A stretch of 64,000 nt of DNA, from positions 1 through 64,000 of the forward strand of contig JAFXJY010000034.1 of assembly GCA_017531985.1 (NCBI GenBank), read 5' to 3'. The position numbers and the translations under genes are program-made. Below the pieces are notes generated by a model. The model searched no databases. It saw only the letters and a list, made by a program, of their open reading frames with translations, and was not told the DNA's origin. Source of the stretch: Bacteroidaceae bacterium (GTDB taxonomy: Bacteria; Bacteroidota; Bacteroidia; Bacteroidales; Barnesiellaceae_A). Shown here piece after piece: positions 9,031 through 18,541 of the stretch (position 1 is its first letter; the number at the start of each line of letters is the position of its first letter).

Positions 9031-9061
9031 TTGCACAAGTTGCAAGAGAACTGTATCTTTG
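9031..9061 (+). promoter_or_regulatory. Promoter of tRNA-Ser
   Basis: TTG at 9031-9033, a 20-base spacer, TATCTTTG at 9054-9061, followed 26 bases later by the tRNA. Consensus Bacteroides spacing. Confidence 0.7.
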
Positions 9062-9087
9062 CATCGCATTTGGCAAAAAACCCACAA

Positions 9088-9174
9088 GGAAGGATGGGTG
9101 AGTGGCTGAAACCACCAGTTTGCTAAACTGACGTACTCGTAAGGGTACCGGGGGTTCGAATCCCCCTCCTTCCG
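9088..9174 (+). tRNA. tRNA-Ser (anticodon GCT)
   Basis: 87-base class II tRNA. Acceptor GGAAGGA (9088-9094) pairs with TCCTTCC (9167-9173), with discriminator G at 9174. The anticodon arm CAGTTTGCTAAACTG contains GCT, reading AGC/AGU. A long variable arm and a T-arm with GGTTCGAATCC are present. CCA is not encoded. A terminator follows directly. Confidence 0.95.
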
Positions 9175-9178
9175 CAAG

Positions 9179-9215
9179 ACGCTATCATCGCAAGGTGGTA
9201 GCGTTCTTTGTTTTT
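9179..9215 (+). terminator. Terminator after tRNA-Ser
   Basis: ACGCTATCA (9179-9187) pairs with TGGTAGCGT (9196-9204, one G-T pair), followed by TCTTTGTTTTT. The T-run overlaps the TTTG box of the next promoter. Confidence 0.8.
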
Positions 9216-9237
9216 ACACAATATTTTTCTACATTTG
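9207..9237 (+). promoter_or_regulatory. Promoter of mltG
   Basis: TTTG (9207-9210), a 19-base spacer, TACATTTG (9230-9237). It is embedded in the T-tract of the tRNA-Ser terminator, a compact arrangement. It also excludes the upstream TTG (9208) as a start codon for mltG. Confidence 0.65.
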
Positions 9238-9261
9238 CAGTCAATAAGTAACATTATCAAG

Positions 9262-10293
9262 ATGAAGAAAATACACATTATACTTATAGCGATGGCAACA
9301 CTTGCTGTCGCAGGGTTGGGAATAAGCGGTTATTTATACAAAAAATACATCAAAGACCCCATATCCGATACCGGAACAACCATCAAAGTATACATTACAC
9401 CGGGCATGAGCAGCGACTCACTCTGCAATGTACTTGCCCAACAAATACCCCCAACGAAGGCACAGGAGATTGTTAAGCTAATGTATCGAGGCGAATATAA
9501 CCCCGACAATCGCAAAGGTTACTTTGAGTTGAATGGCTCAACATCAATATATCGAGCATCACGTCGCCTCGCTGCCGGCAGCCAGACCCCCATCAAGTTT
9601 ACGTTCAACAATTTTCGCCTACTGAGTCAATTGGTCGAACGAGCCGATGAGTGCTTATATCTAAGTGCCGATTCGCTAAACTTCCTCCTCAACGATGAGA
9701 CAATATGCAATGCTTACGGCTTCAACAGCACCACAATAGCAGCCATGTTCCTGCCCGACTCGTACGAATTTTATTGGACAGTATCACCTCAACGATTTGT
9801 TGAACGCATGTACGAATACTACACACAATTCTGGAACGAAAGCAGGAGAAAAAAAGCTGAAAAAGCAGGACTTACACCCGTCGAAGTATCGATATTGGCT
9901 TCGATTGTTGAAGAAGAGACTGCCAAGGTCGATGAGATGCCCATTGTGGCAGGTCTGTATATCAACCGTTTACGTCGCAACATACCTCTTCAAGCCGATC
10001 CCACTATCAAGTTTGCCGTAGGCAATTTTGCACTTCGTCGCATTCTTAACAAGCACCTCAACACACCATCTCCCTACAACACATACATCAACACAGGACT
10101 TCCACCGGGCCCCATTCGCATCCCCTCCAAAACGGCTATTGATGCAGTACTCAATTATAAATCGCACAACTATCTGTATATGTGTGCCAAAGAAGATTTT
10201 TCAGGATACCACAACTTTGCAACCACGTTGAGTGAGCATAATCGCAATGCACAACGCTATCACACAGCACTCAATCGTCGCGGCATCAAATAA
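9262..10293 (+). CDS. mltG: Endolytic murein transglycosylase MltG (YceG-like)
   Basis: 343 residues from the ATG at 9262; the frame extends upstream only to a TTG inside the promoter. It has one N-terminal membrane anchor (IHIILIAMATLAVAGLGISG), then the YceG domain with the catalytic-glutamate segment SIVEEETAKVDEMPIVAGLY, then NRLRRNIPLQADPTIKFA and the terminal FSGYHNFATTLSEHNRNAQ. It cleaves nascent glycan strands at the inner membrane and so helps set glycan length. Single gene between the tRNA-Ser terminator and its own hairpin at 10361. Confidence 0.94.
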   Translation: MKKIHIILIAMATLAVAGLGISGYLYKKYIKDPISDTGTTIKVYITPGMSSDSLCNVLAQQIPPTKAQEIVKLMYRGEYNPDNRKGYFELNGSTSIYRASRRLAAGSQTPIKFTFNNFRLLSQLVERADECLYLSADSLNFLLNDETICNAYGFNSTTIAAMFLPDSYEFYWTVSPQRFVERMYEYYTQFWNESRRKKAEKAGLTPVEVSILASIVEEETAKVDEMPIVAGLYINRLRRNIPLQADPTIKFAVGNFALRRILNKHLNTPSPYNTYINTGLPPGPIRIPSKTAIDAVLNYKSHNYLYMCAKEDFSGYHNFATTLSEHNRNAQRYHTALNRRGIK

Positions 10294-10360
10294 CAGCACT
10301 CACTTAGGAAAGTCCCAACGAGTAAGACATAACATCATTAATAGATTAATTATAGAGGCG

Positions 10361-10395
10361 AAAAGGCCGCATCATCACGATGCAGCCTTTTCCGT
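10361..10395 (+). terminator. Terminator after mltG
   Basis: AAAAGGC-c-GCATC (10361-10373) pairs with GATGC-a-GCCTTTT (10379-10391), with one opposed mismatch and a T-run within the 3' arm. Confidence 0.65.
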
Positions 10396-10430
10396 ATCAA
10401 AAACAAGAAAGAGGAATCTTATCATTTTCC

Positions 10431-10547
10431 TCACAAGGAAAAGATAAGGACAATAATACCAATGAAACACACAAAAAACAAGAATATCATTATTGCATTG
10501 TAGTGCCTTATCACTAATGACAGCCTCCACCATGACTTCATCACCAT
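10431..10547 (-). CDS. Candidate 38-residue single-pass membrane protein
   Basis: A short minus-strand frame in the 495-base gap between mltG and efp. From ATG at 10547 it reads MVMKSWWRLSLVIRHYNAIM and then a strongly hydrophobic stretch (IFLFFVCFIGIIVLIFSL) to a TGA at 10431-10433. The frame is open upstream without a start as far as a stop near 10618, and that part (PERANNF, PLLYYRTADAGN) also reads like protein, so this may be the tail of a decayed gene. The stop lies in a small hairpin (10424-10441). No strong promoter was seen. Real gene, leftover or chance cannot be decided here. Confidence 0.3.
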   Translation of the reverse strand: MVMKSWWRLSLVIRHYNAIMIFLFFVCFIGIIVLIFSL

Positions 10548-10724
10548 GTTGCCGGCATCGGCTGTTCGATAATATAACAAAGGAGAAATGAAATTGTTTG
10601 CTCGCTCGGGTATTTAACCTGAAAGTCTGAAAACGATTGTCCGAAATTCGACTTAGACATTACCCCCTATCTTATCGACTGATCCAACAATCCCAATAAA
10701 CAATCAGCCGAAATCGGGATAAAA

Positions 10725-10764
10725 ACATAAAAAAGATAGACTGCTCCTTGCGGAACAGCCTATC
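10725..10764 (-). terminator. Terminator of efp
   Basis: GATAG-a-CTG-c-TCC (10735-10747) pairs imperfectly with GGA-a-CAG-c-CTATC (10752-10764). On the minus strand it is followed by TTTTTTATGTTTTT. Confidence 0.7.
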
Positions 10765-10788
10765 GCTATGAGTTAAATAAAGTCGGTA

Positions 10789-11352
10789 TTATTTTACACG
10801 CTCAATGTAATCGCCTGTACGAGTATCAATGCGAACCTTGTCACCAGTATTGATGAAGAGGGGAACACGCACCTCAGCACCAGTTTCAACAGTAGCAGGC
10901 TTCAATGTGTTGGTAGCAGTATCACCCTTGATACCGGGCTCGGTATAGGTAATTTCAAGCACTACGTTGAGGGGCATCTCGCAAGTGAGAATAGTGTCGG
11001 TGGCTGCGTGAACCATGGCTTCGCAGATGTCACCTTCTTTCAAGAATTTAACACCATCAATGCTCTCACCGGGGATTGATACTTGCTCGTAAGTCTCGGT
11101 ATGCATGAAGTTATAACCCATGTCATCCTTGTAGAGGTATTGATAAGGACGACGCTCGATGCGTACTTCCTCAACTTTCACACCCGAGTTCCATGTTTTG
11201 TCAAGGATACGACCGGTTACAACGTTACGAAGTTTAGTACGGACGAAAGCCGGACCTTTTCCCGGTTTAACGTGAAGAAACTCAACAATGAAATAATAAG
11301 TACCATCGATATCGAGGCACATACCATTTTTAAAATCAGCTGTTGTTGCCAT
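10789..11352 (-). CDS. efp: Elongation factor P
   Basis: 187 residues, normal length. KOW-like N-terminal domain with the conserved loop [17 protein letters not shown]; Lys32 corresponds to the modified Lys34 of the E. coli protein. OB domains II and III follow, ending [22 protein letters not shown] rescues ribosomes stalled at polyproline. No modification enzyme (EpmA/EpmB or rhamnosyl type) is seen in the window. Single gene with its own promoter (11400-11430) and terminator. Confidence 0.96.
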   Translation of the reverse strand: MATTADFKNGMCLDIDGTYYFIVEFLHVKPGKGPAFVRTKLRNVVTGRILDKTWNSGVKVEEVRIERRPYQYLYKDDMGYNFMHTETYEQVSIPGESIDGVKFLKEGDICEAMVHAATDTILTCEMPLNVVLEITYTEPGIKGDTATNTLKPATVETGAEVRVPLFINTGDKVRIDTRTGDYIERVK

Positions 11353-11399
11353 ATATTCTATATTTTATAATTAAAATTTCCTATTATCCAAAAGCCTCG

Positions 11400-11430
11400 C
11401 AAAGGTACATATTTTTACCATATTTTGCAA
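11400..11430 (-). promoter_or_regulatory. Promoter of efp
   Basis: On the minus strand TTG (11428-11430), a 20-base spacer, TACCTTTG (11400-11407). Leader of about 45 bases. Confidence 0.75.
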
Positions 11431-11474
11431 TAGAGACAATGATAAAGCACACAAAAAGATTGATATAAACATTT

Positions 11475-12719
11475 TCAACATTCGATGAGCAGGTCTATAA
11501 GCATCATTATGCTACGTTGCGTGGCTCGCTCTATAATATAGGAACGAGAACCGGCAAAATGACCGCATTCCACAGCGAGCTTATTGCCACAACGCACAGC
11601 CATCCACACCGTACCAACAGGTTTATCGGCAGTACCTCCTCCCGGACCTGCTATACCCGAAGTGGCAATGGCACAATCTACTCCCATTACATGCAGTAAC
11701 GCTTCCGACATGCATTCTACTACCGGACGACTCACTGCCCCATGCTGCAACAACAGCTCATCCGACACACCCAGTACGTTGTGTTTCACTTCGTTGCTAT
11801 ATGCCACAACAGCACCTTTGAAGTATTGCGAACTACCGGCTACGGCTGTTATCTCGTGAGCTATATTACCTCCGGTACAACTCTCGGCTGTTGCCAGTGT
11901 CAACCCTCTTTGCTGCAAGAGTTGCCCCAAGGCTCCGGCCAAAGTGGTATCTTCATCACAGAAAATGTCCTTACCCAATATTTCGTGCAATATTGCAGCC
12001 TTTTCATCGAGGATTTTTTGTATAATCGAGCTGTCATTCCCTCGTGCCGTCAGACGCAAACGCACTACTCCGGGCATGGGCAGATAGGCCAGTTTGATAG
12101 AAGATGGCAAGGTGGACTCGAACTGTGTCAGTCGCTCAGACAGCCCCGACTCGGTGTTGCGAAAAACCATCAATGTGCGGTGCATAACCACATCGTTGTC
12201 GCCAACATGTTCACGCAATCGTTGCAACACATCGCCTTTCATGGCCACACGCATCTCATGAGGCACACCGGGCATTGCCACCAATATTTTGTTTTGATGT
12301 TCAAACCACATGATGGGGGCTGTTCCCACCGGATTCGATATAACAGTACATACATCGGGGACTTCGGCTTGGCGACGGGTCGATTCATTCATGGCCAACC
12401 CTCTATTGGCGAAGTAACGCAGATTCTGCTCATAAACCGTCTGATCAAAAATCATTTTGCCACCAAAATAACGGCACAGTACAGGCTTGGTGACATCGTC
12501 GGATGTGGGACCCAAACCGCCGGTCATCAGCACTATATCAACGCGTGAAAAGGCCGATGAAATCGCCTCTTCTATATCATGAGCTTCATCACTGATGGTA
12601 GTCACTCGTGTCACATCCCATCCTTGCTTGTTCAACTCAACAGCCATCCATGCCGAGTTAGTATCGATTACCTGTCCGATGAGCAATTCATCACCGATAA
12701 CAATTATTTCAACCTTCAT
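11475..12719 (-). CDS. cinA: CinA family protein (NMN deamidase / MoaB-like domains)
   Basis: 414 residues, standard for full-length CinA. The N-terminal MoCF/COG1058 domain starts MKVEIIVIGDELLIGQVIDT and has the GGLGPTSDDVT motif. The C-terminal CinA domain has TLATAESCTGGNIAHEITAV and IATSGIAGPGGGTADKPVGT with the catalytic Ser/Lys region. Full-length CinA proteins act on pyridine nucleotide damage products (nicotinamide mononucleotide deamidation, ADP-ribose hydrolysis). It starts 13 bases after the tsaD stop, indicating a tsaD-cinA operon. Confidence 0.93.
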   Translation of the reverse strand: MKVEIIVIGDELLIGQVIDTNSAWMAVELNKQGWDVTRVTTISDEAHDIEEAISSAFSRVDIVLMTGGLGPTSDDVTKPVLCRYFGGKMIFDQTVYEQNLRYFANRGLAMNESTRRQAEVPDVCTVISNPVGTAPIMWFEHQNKILVAMPGVPHEMRVAMKGDVLQRLREHVGDNDVVMHRTLMVFRNTESGLSERLTQFESTLPSSIKLAYLPMPGVVRLRLTARGNDSSIIQKILDEKAAILHEILGKDIFCDEDTTLAGALGQLLQQRGLTLATAESCTGGNIAHEITAVAGSSQYFKGAVVAYSNEVKHNVLGVSDELLLQHGAVSRPVVECMSEALLHVMGVDCAIATSGIAGPGGGTADKPVGTVWMAVRCGNKLAVECGHFAGSRSYIIERATQRSIMMLIDLLIEC

Positions 12720-12732
12720 GACATATTATTTT

Positions 12733-13752
12733 TTACAATTCGACACGAGCAAACGGAGCTTTCCCCATATCGCAGAAATCTTTATCTTGATATTTGTAAT
12801 AACCTGTAATGGCCACCATGGCAGCATTATCGGTAGTGAATGAAAGGCGTGGCAAGTGAATAGCCCATCCATACTTAGAGGCATACTCCTCAAAGGCGGC
12901 TCTCACTGCCGAATTGGCCGACACACCTCCTGCCACAGCAACCTCTTTGATACCGGTCTGCTTCACCGCTTTGTACAATTTATCCATCAGGATAGCCACG
13001 ATAGTCGACTGCAACGAAGCACAAAGGTCACACTTATTTTTCTCGATGAAATCGGCATCATTTTTCAATTGATCACGCAACAAATACAAGAAAGAGGTCT
13101 TCAATCCACTAAAACTATAATCCAAGCCCGGTATGTGTGGTCGACTCAACGTAAAGGCACGAGGGTTGCCATCCTTGGCCAATCGGTCAATTACCGGACC
13201 TCCCGGATAGGGCAGCCCCATGACCTTGGCACATTTATCAAAGGCCTCTCCGGCAGCATCATCGATTGTCTGTCCGATAACTTCCATTTTATTATACGAG
13301 CTAACCTTGATAATCTGCGAATTACCGCCCGATACCAACAAGCACAAGAAAGGATAACGAGGAGGATTGTATTCGCTGTCGGGTTGACGGATAAAGTGAG
13401 CCAACACATGAGCTTGCAAGTGATTGACATCGAGCATCGGGACATTAAGTGCAGTGGCAAGTCCCTTGGCAAACGACGTTCCCACAAGCAATGACCCCAT
13501 CAATCCGGGACCACGCGTGAAGGCAATGGCATCTATCTCTCTCTTATCAATACCGGCACGTCTTATAGCCTCTGAAACAACCGGCACAATATTCTGCTGG
13601 TGGGCTCTTGATGCCAACTCGGGGACAACACCCCCATAAGCCTCATGCACAGCCTGCCCGGCTATGACATTTGACAACAAAAGTCCATCTCTAATGATAG
13701 CCGATGAAGTATCGTCGCACGACGACTCAATACCCAGAATTGTAATACTCAT
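12733..13752 (-). CDS. tsaD: tRNA N6-adenosine threonylcarbamoyltransferase TsaD
   Basis: 339 residues from the ATG at 13752, which gives the family start MSITILGIESSCDDTSSAII. The frame extends further upstream only to a TTG inside a promoter box. The Kae1/TsaD metal-binding HLQAH motif (VNHLQAHVLAHF), the glycine-rich LLVSGGNSQI and C-terminal AGGVSANSAVR and SFTTDNAAMVA are visible. It transfers the threonylcarbamoyl group to A37 of ANN-decoding tRNAs, working with TsaB/TsaE/TsaC, which are not in the window. First gene of tsaD-cinA, divergent from the tamB-like gene. Confidence 0.95.
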   Translation of the reverse strand: MSITILGIESSCDDTSSAIIRDGLLLSNVIAGQAVHEAYGGVVPELASRAHQQNIVPVVSEAIRRAGIDKREIDAIAFTRGPGLMGSLLVGTSFAKGLATALNVPMLDVNHLQAHVLAHFIRQPDSEYNPPRYPFLCLLVSGGNSQIIKVSSYNKMEVIGQTIDDAAGEAFDKCAKVMGLPYPGGPVIDRLAKDGNPRAFTLSRPHIPGLDYSFSGLKTSFLYLLRDQLKNDADFIEKNKCDLCASLQSTIVAILMDKLYKAVKQTGIKEVAVAGGVSANSAVRAAFEEYASKYGWAIHLPRLSFTTDNAAMVAITGYYKYQDKDFCDMGKAPFARVEL

Positions 13753-13812
13753 TATATACTCAATTAATCGATGAAATGGTTCATACTGCATCGAGTATGC
13801 AGCAATAATGTG

Positions 13813-13820
13813 CAAAAGTA
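13813..13820 (-). promoter_or_regulatory. -7 box of tsaD
   Basis: TACTTTTG on the minus strand, 60 bases before the tsaD ATG. No clear TTG at -33 spacing, so only the -7 element is supported. Confidence 0.45.
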
Positions 13821-13884
13821 ACGATTTTATGCGAAAGAATAAAAGTTTGAACCGAACAACTGCATAAATATTTCAAAAAAAGCG

Positions 13885-13892
13885 TAACTTTG
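13885..13892 (+). promoter_or_regulatory. -7 box of the tamB-like gene
   Basis: TAACTTTG 15 bases before the ATG at 13908. A matching -33 TTG is not evident. Confidence 0.45.
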
Positions 13893-13907
13893 TACGCTTA
13901 TAGAGTT

Positions 13908-16900
13908 ATGAGAAAGTTATTTCGAGTTTTCAAACGCATATTACAGATAGGAGCCTTAGCATTATTTACGCTCTTGGCAATCCTATACACTGTTGTATCG
14001 CTACCCAAGGTGCAAGACAATGTACGCACGAAGGCTCAAACAATGCTCTCGGAAACACTCGAAGTGCCTCTCGAAATATCCCGCGTCAAGATCTCACCAT
14101 TCAATCGTATCGAAATATTTGGAGTAACCATCCCCGACCAACAAGGAGATACACTGCTCTACGCTCACAAGATTGGTGCCGGAATCAATCTGTGGCAATT
14201 GATAAAAAACGGTCGAATAAGTCTTAATAATATTCAACTATTCGGTGTCGACGCACATATCACTCGTCCCACTCCCAATGATGAGACCAACTTACAGTTT
14301 GTCATCGACGCATTCAAGCCTCAGGAGAAACGTGAGAAAAAGCCCATCGACTTGTGCATCAATTCGGCATTGATACGTCGCAGTCGCATCAGGTATGATG
14401 TGCTATCCGAGCCACACAGGAGCGAAGGATTGTTTGATGTCAACCACATCGACTTGAATGATATAACCTCATCATTATCGATGAAACACTTCGATAAAGA
14501 CTCTATCAATGTACACATCAAGCGACTCACTTGTAAGGAAAAGTCGGGATTAAATATCGAGCGACTCACCCTGCGTGTAAGTGCCAATCGTCAACTTATC
14601 AAGCTGACCGACTTCCTTTTGCAGCTGCCCCACTCCAACATTACCACCGAAAGAAGTACTATTGACATCAGCAACATAAATGACAGCCATTCATTTGCCG
14701 ACAATGCCAATATAGCGTTAGACATATCTCAATCCAACATCACGCTTTCCGACTTGTCACCACTCATTCCGGCACTGCGTGAATTTTCATTACCCATAGC
14801 ACTTGACTGTCATGCACATGGCACACTCAATGATATAAGAATAAAGCACTTGTCACTCAACATGTATGATGATGACATTGCATTGAACGCTTCGGCTCAC
14901 ATTGCCAATGCCCTGTTGGCTGACAGTATCGACATAAATATCAATCCAATTCAAGCTACAACGAGTCAAGAGGGCATTGCATCATTATGTCAAAACTTAG
15001 GTCTCAAAGAGACTCGTGCTATAAATATCCTCGATGAAATGGGAATATCAACCCTCAACGGGCGGCTGGTTCTGACACCCATGCATGCTGAGGGAAATAT
15101 CACCCTATTCAGTCAATTAGGTGACATACTCTCCGACATTTCTATCACAAGAGACTCCATCAACGCACCCCTACATTGCATTGGATATATCGAAAGCGAT
15201 GGCCTGCATCTAAACAAAATATTGGGAGAGAAAAGTAAGTTGGGTTTAACAGCATTCAATCTTGAAGCCAACACAATACTACACAGCAACAAGCCACACT
15301 ACGCTACGTTGACCGGAAAAATTGACCGCCTCGACTACAACAATTACAGCTACAACGACATCACGCTCTATGGCAAATATCGTCACAACAACATCAGTGG
15401 AAGAATTACGATGGACGACATCAACGGAAGCATTGATGCCCACGGCACCTTATCGTCGAAGAAAGACAGTACATCGATTGATGTAAAAATGGCATGCAAA
15501 GACTTAGACTTAGCGGCCTTCAATCTCGCTCCACAAACACAAGGAAAGACCTTATCATTCAATATCGATGCAGGCTACACCGGTACAACGATTGATGATG
15601 CCAACGGTGTAATAGACATCCACGACATCATATATGGTAATAACGAGCAACAGATGGAATGGAATCAAATTCTGGTAGAAGTCCGCAACGACACACACCC
15701 ACACGAACTGACCATTTCATCGGATTATATCAATGGCAAGGTATCGGGCGAATACACCACAACAACCCTGCCTCGCACCATTTTCAACATGGCAGCACCA
15801 TTACTTCCTTCGCTAATCGAAGTTGACAAGACAGCAAGTAGAGCGAACGATAATACAATGTATAACGACCTCGAATGGAACATCTCTATCCGTCCCAATG
15901 TTGAGATGTCACACATCTTACAACTACCATTTACACTCACCGACACAGCCAACATTGACGGTTATATCAAGGAAAGCGAAAGAGATGCTCGCATCGATGT
16001 ATCGATACCCAATGTGTGGATGGGGAAAACCCACATTGAAGATGTATCGTTGCGAATAAATCACAATAATGAGTTGATGAACATAACGGCACAAGCCGGG
16101 CTGATGAATAAGAAAAAGCAACTGACCATATGGAGCATTAACGGTCAAGCCCACAACGATAACATCGATGTGGGTATTCACTGGAATACCAACACCGAAA
16201 CGACTTACTGTGGCAGCATCAAGCTTGACTCTCAACTATCGCGTAAAAAAGGTAACAACAATGGGCTAAACGTCGCTGTAAATATTCTTCCTACCGACAT
16301 AATAATCAACGATACCATATGGAACATCAAGCCCGCATATATTACCATCGAAGATAAAGAGATTGCAGTCAACAATCTTGAAGTGTCACGACCTTCACAG
16401 CATATATACATAGACGGATTGGTATCGGAAAACCCCGAGGACACACTCCACGTCGACCTGCAAGACATCAGTCTTGACTATATTTTCGAGACACTGAACA
16501 TCAACTATGTTACATTCGGAGGCCGTGCCACAGGTCGGGTTGATGCAGCCAATCTTTTCAGCAAGACACCCTATCTATGCACCCAAGAGTTGGACGTGGA
16601 AAATTTCTCCTACAACAATGCTGTATTTGGCGATCTTGCCATCTTAGGACAATTCGACACCCATAACATGGGCATACTTCTCAAAGGCAATATTACCAAT
16701 CATCGCGGTGAAGAGAGTTTTGTCGACGGATACATCTTCCCCACGCAAGACTCACTATCCATTTCATTCAATGTCGACCATGTCCCCTTGAAATTTATCG
16801 AGCCATTCGTTCAACAGATATTTGTCGATGTCGAAGGTGAAGCCTCTGGCGAGGTCGTCTTGGAAGGTAACTTTGCTCGCATATCCCTCCGCGGCGATGC

Positions 16901-18521
16901 TTTTGCCCACTATTTCTCATTCGGAGTTCCATTTCTCAACACACATTATCACCTTACCGATAGTGTACACTTCACCGATAGCAAGATATATTTCAACAAC
17001 GTTACAGCCTACGATGACTACGGCAATACGGCGATTGCCGATGGCGAAATTAAGCATCGGTACTTTATGCAACTCGATTATGACATAGACATTCATGATG
17101 CCGACAATTTACTGGTATTCAACATACCACGCACTCCGGGAGCTATGTACTACGGTACGATTTTCGGTTCGGGCAACGCTAAGATTAAAGGCAACGACTT
17201 CCACACCGACATAGAGGCCAATATGCACACCGACAAAGAGTCTGTATTTACATTTGCCATCACCAACACCACCAGTGCCATTGACTATCAATTCCTTACA
17301 TTCAGCAACAACCGAGAGATTAAACCTAACATCATTACAAGAAATATTACCAAAGAAGATAGCTTGGTAGCACTCAACAACTCGCTGATGGAGCAAAAGG
17401 TTAAGCCACAACTACCACCTCCCCCATTGTCGGTAAGTGTTATCGCCAATATTACTCCCGATGCCGAGATAGTACTCATGATGAATGAAATGACCGGCGA
17501 CAACATGACAGCCAAAGGCGAAGGCGAATTACGACTCGATTACAACACAAGCGACAATGAGATAAAGATGTTTGGCACGGTAACCATCAACAATGGAAAC
17601 TATGATTTCAGCATCGAGGATATTATCACACGCGATTTTAAGATTAACCAAGGAAGCTCTGTTTCGTTCCAAGGAAATCCCCTTGATGCCCATCTTAACA
17701 TCGAAGCGTTATATCAAGCACAAGCCAATCTTGCCGATCTTGACGACTCATTTATTACCGACAGTGAATTGTCGAGTACTATCGTACCGGTTCACACCAT
17801 ACTGCACATTAATGGCAAACTCACACAACCCGACATAGGCTTCGATATAAAACTCCCCACCCTCAGTGCCGACATGGATAACAAGATACATAGTATCATC
17901 AGCACAGACGATATGATGACCCGACAAGTCATCTATCTGCTGGCACTCAATCGTTTCTTCACTCCCGAATACAACACTGCTCAGAGTCGCAACAACGACT
18001 TGACATCGGTTGCCACCTCAACCCTCACATCGTCCATAGGAGCGTTGTTGGGACAGATAGACGAAAATTGGAATATTTCGCCCAAAATCCGCAGTGAGTT
18101 AGGCGATTTCTCCGATGTGGAAGTTGACCTCTTCCTCTCGAGCCAACTCCTTAACAACCGACTTATCTTCAACGGCAACTTCGGTTACCGCGACAGTCGA
18201 TACAGCTCTACCAACTTCATTGGCGACTTCGACATAGAATATCTTCTTACCGAGAGTGGCAATCTACGTCTGAAAGGCTACAACCACTTCAACGATCGCA
18301 ACTATACGGTGCGTACAGCTCTCACCACTCAGGGATTAGGATTGATGTATAAACTCGATTTCAACACATGGCGTAATCTGTTTGAATTTGCCAAGCCCAA
18401 TCCATCGAAAAAAGAGGATGAAGAAAATGACGAAGAGAGAGAATCTATCGCTTCACCACATCACAACCTCGAACAACCCACCGACACAGTAATCACAACC
18501 ATCACCGACATTTTTCACTAA
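13908..18521 (+). CDS. TamB-like translocation and assembly module protein (DUF490)
   Basis: 1537 residues from ATG 13908 (the TTG at 13890 lies in the promoter box). An N-terminal signal anchor (IGALALFTLLAILYTVVSL) is followed by an AsmA-like start (KVQDNVRTKAQTMLSETLEV) and a very long repetitive beta-strand-rich region. The C-terminal TamB/DUF490 domain includes GEGELRLDYNTSDNEIKMFG, TINNGNYDFS and SFQGNPLDAHLNIEALYQA, and late GALLGQ. Such proteins form a hydrophobic groove bridging inner and outer membranes and are implicated in lipid transport and beta-barrel assembly. A TamA partner is not in the window. The last 35 residues are charged (KKEDEENDEERES). Confidence 0.9.
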   Translation: MRKLFRVFKRILQIGALALFTLLAILYTVVSLPKVQDNVRTKAQTMLSETLEVPLEISRVKISPFNRIEIFGVTIPDQQGDTLLYAHKIGAGINLWQLIKNGRISLNNIQLFGVDAHITRPTPNDETNLQFVIDAFKPQEKREKKPIDLCINSALIRRSRIRYDVLSEPHRSEGLFDVNHIDLNDITSSLSMKHFDKDSINVHIKRLTCKEKSGLNIERLTLRVSANRQLIKLTDFLLQLPHSNITTERSTIDISNINDSHSFADNANIALDISQSNITLSDLSPLIPALREFSLPIALDCHAHGTLNDIRIKHLSLNMYDDDIALNASAHIANALLADSIDININPIQATTSQEGIASLCQNLGLKETRAINILDEMGISTLNGRLVLTPMHAEGNITLFSQLGDILSDISITRDSINAPLHCIGYIESDGLHLNKILGEKSKLGLTAFNLEANTILHSNKPHYATLTGKIDRLDYNNYSYNDITLYGKYRHNNISGRITMDDINGSIDAHGTLSSKKDSTSIDVKMACKDLDLAAFNLAPQTQGKTLSFNIDAGYTGTTIDDANGVIDIHDIIYGNNEQQMEWNQILVEVRNDTHPHELTISSDYINGKVSGEYTTTTLPRTIFNMAAPLLPSLIEVDKTASRANDNTMYNDLEWNISIRPNVEMSHILQLPFTLTDTANIDGYIKESERDARIDVSIPNVWMGKTHIEDVSLRINHNNELMNITAQAGLMNKKKQLTIWSINGQAHNDNIDVGIHWNTNTETTYCGSIKLDSQLSRKKGNNNGLNVAVNILPTDIIINDTIWNIKPAYITIEDKEIAVNNLEVSRPSQHIYIDGLVSENPEDTLHVDLQDISLDYIFETLNINYVTFGGRATGRVDAANLFSKTPYLCTQELDVENFSYNNAVFGDLAILGQFDTHNMGILLKGNITNHRGEESFVDGYIFPTQDSLSISFNVDHVPLKFIEPFVQQIFVDVEGEASGEVVLEGNFARISLRGDAFAHYFSFGVPFLNTHYHLTDSVHFTDSKIYFNNVTAYDDYGNTAIADGEIKHRYFMQLDYDIDIHDADNLLVFNIPRTPGAMYYGTIFGSGNAKIKGNDFHTDIEANMHTDKESVFTFAITNTTSAIDYQFLTFSNNREIKPNIITRNITKEDSLVALNNSLMEQKVKPQLPPPPLSVSVIANITPDAEIVLMMNEMTGDNMTAKGEGELRLDYNTSDNEIKMFGTVTINNGNYDFSIEDIITRDFKINQGSSVSFQGNPLDAHLNIEALYQAQANLADLDDSFITDSELSSTIVPVHTILHINGKLTQPDIGFDIKLPTLSADMDNKIHSIISTDDMMTRQVIYLLALNRFFTPEYNTAQSRNNDLTSVATSTLTSSIGALLGQIDENWNISPKIRSELGDFSDVEVDLFLSSQLLNNRLIFNGNFGYRDSRYSSTNFIGDFDIEYLLTESGNLRLKGYNHFNDRNYTVRTALTTQGLGLMYKLDFNTWRNLFEFAKPNPSKKEDEENDEERESIASPHHNLEQPTDTVITTITDIFH

Positions 18522-18541
18522 CAACTCATTACAGGTCGGTA

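Noticed and set aside
9208..9261. N-terminal extension of mltG starting at TTG
   Set aside because: The TTG belongs to the terminator/promoter region; the ATG at 9262 gives a proper membrane anchor.
11742..12548. 268-residue plus-strand ORF opposite cinA
   Set aside because: Shadow of the real minus-strand gene; low-complexity His/Gln-rich translation.
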